A stretch of 64,000 nucleotides of DNA from Pseudoalteromonas shioyasakiensis (lineage in GTDB: Bacteria; Pseudomonadota; Gammaproteobacteria; Enterobacterales; Alteromonadaceae), in assembly GCF_001550135.1 (NCBI RefSeq), contig NZ_LRUE01000014.1:186001-250000 (forward strand), read 5' to 3'. Made by a program: the position numbers and the translations under genes. The notes under the pieces were generated by a model, which was not told the DNA's origin, ran no database searches, and worked only from the letters and a program-made list of their open reading frames with translations. The number at the start of each line of letters is the position of its first letter. The stretch's first letter is position 1. Shown piece after piece: positions 19,213-28,500 of the stretch.

Positions 19213-19338
19213 ATTTTAGCGCTTTGTTGGTTATTTTTTGTCAGAGATTGTATTTTTATTAGCTTATTCCATCTAGCATGGTTGTCTTTTCGCGGGTAGC
19301 TCACTAGTATCCGCTTTTATTTTATACAGGCAAATAGA

Positions 19339-19758
19339 GTGCGAACTAGTTTTTTACCCGTTTTCCTTTTCAGTGTATTTTTAGCTGCATGTGATAGCCA
19401 AAGTATAGAAGAGGGGAGCACAAGTACAAGTTGTGAGAACAATAGTCATTGTTATTACCCTAATAATGCAGAAGTTTGGCTGAGCAACCCAGATGTCAGC
19501 CCTGAGTTGCCTTTTGCAATTAACCTAAAGCTGCCGAAAGATGCTAAAAACCTCTCTGCAAAACTTGAAGGTGTCACTATGTATATGGGTTTTATTCCGC
19601 TGCAGTTTAAACAGAAAGGGCAAGTTTGGGTTGCTGATACTATGGTTGGCGCATGCTCTGAGCCTGTAATGACCTGGAAAATGATGCTCACTTATACTAC
19701 TGGCGACAATCAACCACAAACCTTGCTTTATTATTTCGATTCACTGCAAACTCGATAA
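19339..19758 (+). CDS. Small lipoprotein of unknown function beside ccoN
   Basis: A 139-residue predicted lipoprotein starting at GTG 19339, with a signal segment FLPVFLFSVFLAAC whose lipobox LAAC ends at about residue 18. The mature part has CENNSHCYY followed by a beta-rich domain with LPFAINLKLPKDAKNLSAKL, KGQVWVADTMVGAC and a conserved-looking MTWKMMLTY. The spaced Cys and Met residues (MYMGF, ADTM, CSEPVMTWKMM) might bind copper, which would suit a neighbour of cbb3 oxidase, but I do not recognise the family. The ribosome site is weak. Confidence 0.65.
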   Translation: MRTSFLPVFLFSVFLAACDSQSIEEGSTSTSCENNSHCYYPNNAEVWLSNPDVSPELPFAINLKLPKDAKNLSAKLEGVTMYMGFIPLQFKQKGQVWVADTMVGACSEPVMTWKMMLTYTTGDNQPQTLLYYFDSLQTR

Positions 19759-19780
19759 CATCTTCCTTTATTATTGTTGA

Positions 19781-19810
19781 TCACAGTTTTTGATTATTCA
19801 AAAGCTGTGA
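19781..19810. terminator. Long hairpin after the lipoprotein gene
   Basis: TCACAGTTTTTGA (19781-19793) pairs with TCAAAAGCTGTGA (19798-19810) around the loop TTAT, 13 pairs with one T-G wobble. The following tract is only moderately T-rich, so it is a probable terminator or mRNA end structure rather than a textbook one. Confidence 0.55.
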
Positions 19811-20348
19811 TTGTCGTCATTCCTACGTCATCTTTTTCTACTTTAATGTTCTTTATTAGCCGTATCTTTATACGGTATTACAAATTGACGGAACAAAAAC
19901 AAAAATTCTTCCTCTAATACACTGTTTAACGGGCTAACTTTGTCTATTTAGTTAATTTAAGTGAATAACTATGGTTAGCAGTCTTACCAAGCTTTTACGG
20001 TTTTTATAACGTTGTGTGATCAACTTGTAAAAATTTCATTTGTAGCACTAATTGGGCTTTAGTTACACTTGATTACAAAGTGCGTGCAATTGATTTCAAT
20101 CGTGTTTTTTTTGCTACTTAATAATGTTACCTTACTGATATAAAAGTGTTTTTTTCTGTTAACATTGATACATCGTGAAACCTTATTACCCAAAACGGAT
20201 ACGCTATTTTGGGGTTGTTTTTTCTTTAACCTGTCATTCAGTTTTTGTTCAGTTAACTGAGCCTAAGTTGCCCTCCGCTGACTCGTGATTCTAATAATAA
20301 CGAGCGCTACCTAACTAAAGGTAAATTTCCAACAAGTAGGGTTTTCAC
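19811..20348 (+). other. Long leader/promoter region of the TonB receptor
   Basis: Roughly 540 bases without a gene. In order it contains a small hairpin CCGTAT-CTTT-ATACGG (19860-19875), an AT-rich promoter-like tract with TATAAA near 20140, a terminator-like hairpin (20189-20222), a 12-base palindrome TCAGTTAACTGA (20249-20260) and a hairpin CTCGT/ACGAG (20282-20304) shortly before the start codon. Such a structured leader suggests post-transcriptional control. Confidence 0.45.
20189..20222 (+). terminator. Terminator-like hairpin inside the receptor leader
   Basis: CCCAAAA (20189-20195) and TTTTGGG (20207-20213) pair around an 11-base loop, followed by G-TTG-TTTTTT. It lies about 130 bases before the receptor ATG, so it could be an attenuator or the 3' end of a small RNA. 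Confidence 0.45.
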
Positions 20349-22940
20349 ATGAAAAAATCAATTCTTGGTTTAGCTGTTGTTTCAGCAATCCCAATGTTCT
20401 CAAGCATGCAAGTTTTAGCTGCTGATGATGCAGCAGAGTCTATTGAAAAAATTCAAGTTACAGGTTCTCGCATTAAGCGTACCGATATGGAGACGTCTAG
20501 TCCTGTAACTTTAATTGGTGCAGATGACATCAAAGCAATGGGTGCATCAAGCATCGATGGCGTTCTACAAAAAATGACTGCAGCAAGCGGTGCGATGACT
20601 AACCCTGCTGTTAACAACGGTTCAGGCGGTAACGCACGTGTTGACCTACGTGGTTTAGGCGCACAACGTACTCTAGTACTAGTAAATGGTCGTCGTATGA
20701 TCAACTCTGGTACTGGCGCAGCATCTACTGTTGACTTAAACACAATCCCAGTATCAATGATCAAGCAAGTTGAAGTACTAAAAGACGGCGCATCTGCTGT
20801 ATATGGTACTGACGCGGTAGCTGGTGTTGTTAACATCATCTTAAAAGACGACTTCGAAGGTCTAGACATGAACCTTAACGGTGCTATCACTGGTGAAGGC
20901 GATGCAGACGAAACGTCTTTCGATATCACAATGGGTTCAAGCTTTGACCGTGGTAACGTTGTAATTGGTTTACAATACACAGACCGTGGTGATGCTTCTC
21001 AAGCAGACCGTGATTTCTCTGATTGTCCAATCGAAGAAGATTACGAAAACGGTAGCTTCTACTGTGGTGGTTCTTCTTACACGCCTTTCGGTCACGTTTG
21101 GGCTGAAAATGCAAGCTTACAAGGTCAAGCAGACGGCGAGTGGCACGATTTCACTTCAGCTGGTGATGCTTACAACTACTCAGCAACAAGCTACCTTTAC
21201 ACGCCAATGCGTCGTTTAAACCTAACAGGTATTGGCCATTTTGACGTAACTGATGAAACGCGTTTAGTTTCTGAGTTCACTTACTCTAAGCGTTGGTCAA
21301 CTCAACAAATGGCTCCACAGCCAGTATGGTTTGACTTCACTTACGATGCAGCAACTATGGGTGACTCACTTCTTTCTCACGGTGTAGCTGACGGTGAAGA
21401 CATCTCTTACGGTCGTCGTATGACTGATGTTGGTCCTCGTGGTTATGAGCAAGTTGTTGATACTGTACGTGCAGTAATCGGTCTTGACGGTGCATTCGAC
21501 AACGGTTGGGGCTGGGATACTTCAGTAGTATTCGGTCGTAACGACTCAGTTGACCGTGCAACTAACCTACTTAACATGGGTTCAATCCAAGACGCAATCG
21601 AAGAGGGTACTTTCAACCCACTTAACCAAGCTGATTGGTCAGGTAGCAACCTTGCACAGTACAACTACACTGAAAACAACTCAGGTGGTAGCCAATTATT
21701 AGTTCTTTCTGCTGGCCTTAACGGTGAAGTAATGGAACTTCCTGCAGGTTACGTTGGTTTCGCTGCTGGTATCGAGCGTCGTGAAGAAAAAGCATGGTAC
21801 GTTCCAGATTCACTAACTTCACAAGGTCTTGCAAATGACCCACGTGTTGAACCAACTGGTGGTCGTTTTGACGTAAACGAAGCTTACGTTGAATTCGCTG
21901 TTCCACTTCTAGCTGACGCACCATTTGCTCAAATGGTTGACTTAAGCGCTGCTGTTCGTGCATTCGATTACAGCACATTTGGTTCAGATGAGACTTGGAA
22001 ACTAGGTCTAACTTGGCGTGTAAACGACGAACTAATGCTACGTGCTGTTCGTTCAACTGCATTCCGTGCTCCTACAGTATCTGAGCTTTACCAAGGTAAA
22101 TCACCTTCATTCGAACAAGTTAACTTCCCTGGTGCACAAGACCAAGCTGAAGTAACTGTTGGTGGTAACGACCAATTAACGCCAGAGCTTGCTGATACAG
22201 TAACTGCTGGTTTCGTATACGCTCCAGAATGGTTCGACGGTTTCTCAATGACTGTTGACTACTACGAAATCGAAATTGAAAACTCAATTTCAAGCGTAAA
22301 CAACCAGTACATCGTTGAAAACTGTCTTGATGCTTCTACTGGCGCATACAAGAACCAAGATACTGCACTATGTCAGTCTTCTGCAATCAACTTCAACCAA
22401 AGCACTGGTCGCATTAGCTTCAACAACCAATTACAAAACATTGGTAATGAATCTACTAAAGGTTACGACGTAAACTTCAAGTATGCATTTGAAGCTGCAG
22501 GTCTTAACTGGCGCACAGGTCTTGATGTAACTATCCTTGATGAGTACATCGTTGATTCAGGCACAAGCACAATCGATTACACAGGTCTTGTAACTTCAGG
22601 TATCGGTAGCTACGCGAAAGTTAAGTCTAACTTCACTCTTAACGCGTCTGGCGACAACTGGGATGCACAATACCAAGCACGTATGATCGACGGCCTAGAC
22701 AGCTACGCATGTCTTGCTGACGACAGCGAGTGTCTAGTACCAAGCGTTGGTACTGTTGTATACCACGACATCAGCGGTTCATACATCCTGAACGACACAG
22801 TGTCATTCTCTGCAGGTGTTAACAACTTATTCGATAAGCAAGCACCTTACTACTCAGGTAACAATGACTCAAACACTGACCCGTACACATACGATGTACT
22901 AGGTCGTCGTTTCTTCGCTGGTATGAACATCAAGTTCTAA
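20349..22940 (+). CDS. TonB-dependent outer-membrane receptor, substrate unknown
   Basis: An 863-residue receptor. Signal peptide 1-24 (ending QVLA), TonB-box-like EKIQVTGSRIKR soon after, then the plug domain with VDLRGLGAQRTLVLVNGRR and DGASAVYGTDAVAGVVNI, and a 22-strand-type barrel ending in the outer-membrane signal MNIKF. Loop cysteines (DCPIEEDY, SFYCGG, ENCLDAS, ALCQSS, YACLADDSECL) are unusually many. Codon choice is strongly uniform (GGT, CGT, AAC, GAA), suggesting very high expression. It is monocistronic with a long structured leader. There is no substrate-specific neighbour, so the ligand cannot be inferred. Confidence 0.92.
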   Translation: MKKSILGLAVVSAIPMFSSMQVLAADDAAESIEKIQVTGSRIKRTDMETSSPVTLIGADDIKAMGASSIDGVLQKMTAASGAMTNPAVNNGSGGNARVDLRGLGAQRTLVLVNGRRMINSGTGAASTVDLNTIPVSMIKQVEVLKDGASAVYGTDAVAGVVNIILKDDFEGLDMNLNGAITGEGDADETSFDITMGSSFDRGNVVIGLQYTDRGDASQADRDFSDCPIEEDYENGSFYCGGSSYTPFGHVWAENASLQGQADGEWHDFTSAGDAYNYSATSYLYTPMRRLNLTGIGHFDVTDETRLVSEFTYSKRWSTQQMAPQPVWFDFTYDAATMGDSLLSHGVADGEDISYGRRMTDVGPRGYEQVVDTVRAVIGLDGAFDNGWGWDTSVVFGRNDSVDRATNLLNMGSIQDAIEEGTFNPLNQADWSGSNLAQYNYTENNSGGSQLLVLSAGLNGEVMELPAGYVGFAAGIERREEKAWYVPDSLTSQGLANDPRVEPTGGRFDVNEAYVEFAVPLLADAPFAQMVDLSAAVRAFDYSTFGSDETWKLGLTWRVNDELMLRAVRSTAFRAPTVSELYQGKSPSFEQVNFPGAQDQAEVTVGGNDQLTPELADTVTAGFVYAPEWFDGFSMTVDYYEIEIENSISSVNNQYIVENCLDASTGAYKNQDTALCQSSAINFNQSTGRISFNNQLQNIGNESTKGYDVNFKYAFEAAGLNWRTGLDVTILDEYIVDSGTSTIDYTGLVTSGIGSYAKVKSNFTLNASGDNWDAQYQARMIDGLDSYACLADDSECLVPSVGTVVYHDISGSYILNDTVSFSAGVNNLFDKQAPYYSGNNDSNTDPYTYDVLGRRFFAGMNIKF

Positions 22941-22960
22941 TCTAGTTTGAAATGATTACT

Positions 22961-22989
22961 AAGGCCCAGTTTTTACTGGGCCTTTTTTA
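22961..22989 (+). terminator. Intrinsic terminator of the TonB receptor
   Basis: AAGGCCCAGT and ACTGGGCCTT form a 10-base stem followed by TTTTT. Confidence 0.9.
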
Positions 22990-23048
22990 TTGTCTGAAAG
23001 CCTATCAACGCGTAAACTATAGATGTACTTTTAACAAACGAGGTGATA

Positions 23049-24425
23049 TTGCTTAAACAAGACGAAAACTTATCTTTTATTATTGAGCCTGAGCTTAAAC
23101 CACGCACAGAGCAACGACTCGACCTGTATTTCTCCATTCCGAATGAAATGAGTGTTAACCCACAAACACTGAGCGAAGAATCATTCTTTAATAATAACTT
23201 TAAATCGCACCTTGCGTATAACGCTAACAACATTCACTTACCCTTAGTGAGAAGCCGCTTTGTTAGTAAAAACAAAGGTGAACAGCAAGATTATCGGCAA
23301 AACTTAAACCTATATTGTTATCAAGTTCGACTCGCGCTGAATGCCGATATTAAAGACACCCTAAAGCACCAAGAAGCTGAAGAGTTTTACCCTGTAGCCA
23401 TTGAGTTGTGCGAGCAAACCAAAGGTTTGTTAAAAAAACTAAGACGCTACACCCCAGATGACGAAAAGCTACTGCCATTTTATAAAAACGCTGATAACTA
23501 CTTAAGCTGGCATGTAGAGCAGTCATTTTTAAAACTACTTGATGAAGGGCCGCGCAGTAGTGATTTTGCAAAAGAGCGCAGTGAGCTATTAGAGTTTTGC
23601 AAAAATGAAAACAGTTACCGTGAAGAGCAAGAATATAACTCGCAATCAACACTTGAAGATGCCAACCGTATCACCAACAAAATGCGCCTATTACAACGTT
23701 TGATTGAGCATGGAGTGGTGCTTACACGTAGCACGCGTCACTTAAACAGTTATTTAAAACGTATGGTAAAGGGCACGGTGACCGCTGTGATCATGGCCTT
23801 TGTGATGTTGGTTGTGTTAAATGCTCGTTCAAACTTTACCGAAGTAACAGCGACGTTGATTTTGATCTTGGGTGTTATTTATGGTCTTCGTGAAATATTT
23901 AAAGAAGACATAACACGGGTGATCTGGCGAGCTATCGTACGAGGGCGACCTAAATGGCGCTTTCAATTTAAAAATAGCATTACTAAAGACAAAATTGCCA
24001 GCCAATACATTTGGCTTGAATACACCAGTTTTAAACGCCTGCCTAAAGCGGTAAGAAGAATTTTTTCGAAGCGACGTCATCAAAATAAACAGGCTGCTCA
24101 GTGGCTGCATTTTGCAAGCGAAACACAAGTTAACGCTAAAGAGTTTTTACCTGGCTACGATACCTTGCAACAAACCATGCAATTTAGCTTGGCACCGTTT
24201 GCTCGTTATTTAAAGCGGGGTGAAGGTAAGCTCTATCATCTAGATAGCAATAAAATCTCTAAGAAAGCCGTAGAGAGGCGTTATCAGTTAAATGTGGTAT
24301 TAGTGTTTACACAAAGCGAAGATGAAACTTTGTATCAGCGCTACAAGATTACGTTAAATCGCAGCAAAATTGTTAATATTGAGCGTATTTACTCACAAAC
24401 TGACATTCTGAAAGATGAAAGATGA
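23049..24425 (+). CDS. Unknown protein with two central membrane helices
   Basis: I do not recognise this family. TTG at 23049 is preferred because GAGG lies five bases before it; a GTG two codons earlier would overlap that ribosome site. The protein is about 458 residues: a soluble N-terminal half with helices and many charged residues, two adjacent membrane helices (TVTAVIMAFVMLVVLNA and ATLILILGVIYGL, about 240-283), then a basic C-terminal half ending KDER. The stop codon falls inside a 7-base tandem repeat. It stands alone between a TonB receptor and a convergent lipoprotein gene. Confidence 0.75.
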   Translation: MLKQDENLSFIIEPELKPRTEQRLDLYFSIPNEMSVNPQTLSEESFFNNNFKSHLAYNANNIHLPLVRSRFVSKNKGEQQDYRQNLNLYCYQVRLALNADIKDTLKHQEAEEFYPVAIELCEQTKGLLKKLRRYTPDDEKLLPFYKNADNYLSWHVEQSFLKLLDEGPRSSDFAKERSELLEFCKNENSYREEQEYNSQSTLEDANRITNKMRLLQRLIEHGVVLTRSTRHLNSYLKRMVKGTVTAVIMAFVMLVVLNARSNFTEVTATLILILGVIYGLREIFKEDITRVIWRAIVRGRPKWRFQFKNSITKDKIASQYIWLEYTSFKRLPKAVRRIFSKRRHQNKQAAQWLHFASETQVNAKEFLPGYDTLQQTMQFSLAPFARYLKRGEGKLYHLDSNKISKKAVERRYQLNVVLVFTQSEDETLYQRYKITLNRSKIVNIERIYSQTDILKDER

Positions 24426-24450
24426 AAGATGAAAGATGAAAGATGAAAGG
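24411..24450. repeat. Tandem repeat (AAAGATG)5.6 over a gene end
   Basis: Five full copies of AAAGATG and a partial sixth. The upstream gene reads into the first copies and stops at TGA 24423-24425. Because the frame at entry is fixed, gain or loss of later copies would not change that protein. Confidence 0.95.
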
Positions 24451-24466
24451 GTGGCCTTGGCCACCC
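24449..24466. terminator. Hairpin between convergent genes
   Basis: GGGTGGCC-TT-GGCCACCC is a perfect 8-base stem. On the minus strand it is followed by the T-rich CTTTCATC repeats, so it can end the small lipoprotein gene, and it also lies just after the + strand gene. Confidence 0.65.
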
Positions 24467-24474
24467 ATTTCGGT

Positions 24475-24738
24475 TTATTTAGCGTCTAAACCTGTTTTGC
24501 TGTAAAGCGACACTTTGTCTGATACTAGCGTAATTTCGATGTTTTTATCTTTGTTACCCCAGATACAGTTAGTGTGTAGTGTCTTTTCTTCACACTTATC
24601 AGCTGAACCTAAAATAGCTTCAACCTCAGTTTTATCCATACCAATTTCAATTTTTTCGTAGTTCTCTAAATTTACTTTTGAGCAACCAGCTAAAGTAAGT
24701 ACCGCAGCCGCTGCTGCAATTGCCATATATTTTTTCAT
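24475..24738 (-). CDS. Small BamE/SmpA-like lipoprotein
   Basis: An 87-residue lipoprotein. The start is set at ATG 24738 (MKKYMAIAAAAAVLTLAGC), which has GGATA upstream; the ATG 12 bases earlier overlaps the csiV stop and has no ribosome site. Lipobox LAGC at 16-19. The mature part YEKIEIGMDKTEVEAILGSADKC follows the pattern of BamE/SmpA and DUF3862-type domains (short helix pair with GM-x-EVEAILG), and two Cys (CEEK, NCIW) may pair. It is not BamE itself, judging by length. Probably follows csiV in one transcript. Confidence 0.75.
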   Translation of the reverse strand: MKKYMAIAAAAAVLTLAGCSKVNLENYEKIEIGMDKTEVEAILGSADKCEEKTLHTNCIWGNKDKNIEITLVSDKVSLYSKTGLDAK

Positions 24739-24749
24739 AATTGTATCCA

Positions 24750-25580
24750 TTAATGGTTGTAGCGTCTTATTTGCACGATCATCCCCATACGTGGGTGATC
24801 AAAATAATGTATCTCGTTACTAATCACACGTTTAAATTGTGAAAAACGAGCTTTTTCGTAATCACCTGTTTCTAAGCGCTGACTAATATCAAAATCTGCG
24901 TTTATAAACAGGTAGTGACGAACATAAATCTTCATTAAACCGTCTAATTCCCACTCAGGCACATTTTGCAGCTGATCGGGAATGTAGCGCTCAGTAGGGC
25001 CGACTAAACTAATAAAGTCGTTGTTTTCTTCTGCAGGACTTGCGTGTTTTGCTAAGTGCTCGCCGGCAAAGAGGCGGATACTCGGTGCTCTTTTTTCACT
25101 CATTTCAGGAAAACGCCAACCCGTGTGTAAAATTGGGGTTAAGCCTTTTCTATCAAGCTGATTTTTTTGCTCAACAAACTGTAATTGTTCTGGCGCCATT
25201 AAATAAATTTCGTCAGTGTCTTCACGGGGTTCAACAACGGGTGTCACAGGCAGTTGATTATAGCTTGCTAAAAAATCAACACTATCATCACACACGTTTG
25301 AGTGAGGATTGCTATTGACTAAAGAATCTGTGAAAGAATCACTGCGAAAGCGGCTATCACCTTCAATACATGCTTGCTTCGCTTGTGCTGTGTATGCAGG
25401 AGATAATAGATCTTTGCTACGCTTAGCCTTGATTTCATCGTGTTTTAGGCTGAAATCTTCCTGTAAGTAGGGGGCTGGGCGCTGTTTATAAATAAGAACT
25501 TCTATTTCGAACCAACGTGCTGCAAATGACGAGCTTGTAAATAAGCAACAAAGCAGTAATAAACTATTTCTAAACAACAT
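24750..25580 (-). CDS. csiV: CsiV-like peptidoglycan-associated cell-shape protein
   Basis: Periplasmic protein with signal peptide 1-20 (LLLLCCLFTSSSFA) and the conserved start of the mature part, ARWFEIEVLIYKQR, seen in CsiV proteins. The C-terminal part has LMKIYVRHYLFINADFDI and a tail HYFDHPRMGMIVQIRRY. CsiV was described in Vibrio as needed for cell shape under D-amino-acid stress, acting with the LpoA/PBP1A system. Its start overlaps the mfd stop (TAATG), the arrangement usual for this gene, which supports the name. Length 276. Confidence 0.85.
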   Translation of the reverse strand: MLFRNSLLLLCCLFTSSSFAARWFEIEVLIYKQRPAPYLQEDFSLKHDEIKAKRSKDLLSPAYTAQAKQACIEGDSRFRSDSFTDSLVNSNPHSNVCDDSVDFLASYNQLPVTPVVEPREDTDEIYLMAPEQLQFVEQKNQLDRKGLTPILHTGWRFPEMSEKRAPSIRLFAGEHLAKHASPAEENNDFISLVGPTERYIPDQLQNVPEWELDGLMKIYVRHYLFINADFDISQRLETGDYEKARFSQFKRVISNEIHYFDHPRMGMIVQIRRYNH

Positions 25581-28500
25581 TAATGGCTAACCTTTTTTTC
25601 GAAATCTGCAATCATTGCAGTGACCATTTTTAAGCGTTCGCGAGCGTTGGCTTCGCTAATTGCAAAGCGCAGTTTATTTGCGCCATCCATTTTATACACC
25701 TGCGGTGCACTTTGTATCAAACCTATAATGAAGCTAGGGTTAACCTTTGTATGCTGGCTAAACTCAAAATAACCGCCTTTCGGGTTTGCTTCAATCTTCT
25801 TAATGCCAATATTACTTGCTTGCAGTTTTAATTGTTGCAAACTGAATAAGTTTTTCGTGGCGTCAGGCAGTAGACCAAAACGGTCAATCAGCTCTACCTG
25901 TAACTCGTCCATATCATTGAGGTTAGCACAGCTTGCAATGCGTTTATAGATACCTAAACGTACGTTTACATCATGAATATAATCATCAGGTAATAACGCT
26001 GGCAGCTTTAAGTCTACCTCAGTTTGCTGACCTAATAAGTTCTCAAGGGTTGGCTCTTTACCTTCTTTGAGCGAGTTAACCGCTTGCTCAAGCATTTCCA
26101 TATACAAACTAAAACCAATGGTTTGCATTTGACCTGATTGATCATCACCAAGCAGCTCACCGGCACCACGAATTTCTAAATCATGAGTTGCGAGCGCAAA
26201 GCCTGCACCAAGGTCTTCCAGTGACTCTATCGCTTCAAGGCGTTTAACCGCATCTTTACTAAGTGATTTAGGGTTACCAGTCAGTAGGTAGGCATACGCT
26301 TGGTGATGGCTACGGCCAACACGACCACGTAACTGATGCAGTTGTGCCAGACCCAGCTTATCTGCTCTATCCATAATAATGGTGTTGGCAGTGGGCACAT
26401 CGATACCGGTTTCGATAATAGTGGTACACACAATCACGTTATATTTTTGGTGATAAAAATCACTCATAATTTGCTCAAGCTCGCGCTCTCGCATTTGACC
26501 ATGTGCGGTTGTTACGCTGGCTTCAGGTACCCACTCACTGATTTCTTCAGCAACTCGGTCTATGGTTTCAACATTATTATGTAAGAAGTACACCTGACCA
26601 CCGCGTTTAATCTCACGCAGAATTGCTTCGCGAATTAGTTCAGCATCTCTTTGTCTAACAAAGGTTTTAACCGCTAAACGTTTTGCAGGCGGTGTAGCAA
26701 TAATTGACAGGTCACGCATACCGCTCATTGCCATGTTTAATGTACGTGGGATAGGGGTTGCTGTGAGCGTTAAAATATCGACATCGGCACGTAATGCTTT
26801 TATTTTTTCTTTTTGACGCACCCCAAAACGGTGCTCTTCATCAACAATCAATAAGCCTAAATCTTTAAAATGAATATCTTGTTGAATAAGCTTGTGAGTA
26901 CCAATTACGATATCTAATTTACCCTCAGCCATTTTATCTAGGGTGTCTTTTTGCTCTTTGGTTGAGTTAAAGCGCGATAAAACACCCACCTCAATTGGTA
27001 AATCGGCAAAACGGTCTTTAAAGTTTTCATAATGCTGCTGTGCAAGCAGTGTGGTTGGTACCAGTACCGCAACTTGCTTGTTATCGTTAACAGCAACAAA
27101 GGCTGCGCGCATTGCCACTTCGGTTTTACCAAAGCCAACGTCACCACACACTAAACGGTCCATCGCTTGCTTACTTTGCATATCACCGAGCACAGACTCA
27201 ATGGCGTTGCGTTGATCGTCAGTTTCTTCAAATGGGAAGCTGTCGCTAAACTGACGATAAGCACTGCCATCAAGCTTAAATTTATTGCCAGGCTTTGCTT
27301 GGCGTTTAGCGTAAATATCTAAGAGTTCAGCAGCCACATCACGAACTTTTTCGGCGGCACGTTTCTTGGCTTTTTCCCACGCATCAGAGCCTAATTTATG
27401 GAGCGGGGCAGAGGCTTCTTCGCCACCTGAATAGCGGCTCAGCATATGTAACGCAGAAACAGGCACGTATAGTTTTGCCTCGTTAGCGTAGATGATCGTA
27501 ACAAATTCAGTGATCACACCGGCTGCATCAATGGTTTCAAGGCCTTGATAGCGGCCTACACCATGATCAAGGTGCACAATCGGCTGGCCTTCACGTAGCT
27601 CAGCAAGGTTACGAATAAGCGCATCTTGGCTGGCTTCGTATTTATGTTTACGGCGTCGACGCTGCGAGACCTTAATGCCTAATAATTCTTGCTCTGTGAT
27701 AATAGTTAAACGCGGCTTACCGTCTAGCACCACACTTTGCTCAAGTGGCGAAACAATTAGGCCAACATCACTTGAACTATTGGTAAAATCGCTAAACGAT
27801 TCAAACTCTCTAAGCTTTAAACCACTTGGCTTTAATAAAGTGAGTAATGATTCGCGGCGGCCATCCGATTCAACCGAGAGCAGCACGCGGCCTTTTTGTT
27901 TCTTCTCACTGGCAACATAGTCAATTAAACCTTGGTACGGTTCATGTAACTTATGATCAATACGAACATTTGGCAGCTCTTTACTAGCAAGGTTGGTGTG
28001 ACCCGCTTTGGTGCCTAATTTTGCTTGCGATAAACGAATACGTGCATATTTACCAAATTCACCAAATAGCTCATTCACGCTTTGATACAGCTTTACAGGT
28101 TCAAGTAAAGGCCTGAGCGGATCAACACAGCGGTTTTCATAGCGTACATTCACATCATGCCAAAACTGATCAGCAGCATGTTCAATATCGCCAAAATGCA
28201 TAAAGGTTGTATTGCTTGGTAGGTAATCGAAGATGGTTGCCAATTCATCAAAAAACAGTGGCATGTAATATTCGATACCGGCAGGCCAGGTTCCTTTAGT
28301 CACCTGCATATAAATTGAGTCTTGTTCAGAGCTTGCGCCAAATTGTTCACGATAGTTGATACGAAAACGCTCAATGTCTGAGTCGTTAGTTGGAAACTCG
28401 TGAGCTGGCAGTAGCTCAATTTTGTCGACCTTTTCATCTGAGCGCTGGCTTTCAACATCAAATAAGCGAATGCTGTCGAGCTCATCATCAAAAAAGTCTA

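Larger units (their letters stand above)
18993..19338. other. Divergent regulatory region between ccoN and a lipoprotein gene
   Basis: About 345 bases without a gene. It holds a perfect inverted repeat (19164-19186) and a partial FNR-like site (19199-19212). Both lie 170-210 bases before ccoN and about 130-170 before the divergent gene, so either promoter could use them. Confidence 0.6.

Noticed and set aside
20453..20980. 175-residue minus-strand frame inside the TonB receptor gene
   Set aside because: Shadow of a strongly codon-biased gene; no ribosome site, no recognisable domain.
24411..24450. Tandem repeat as a phase-variation switch
   Set aside because: The upstream gene enters the repeat in a fixed frame and stops in the second copy, so copy changes do not alter its product.
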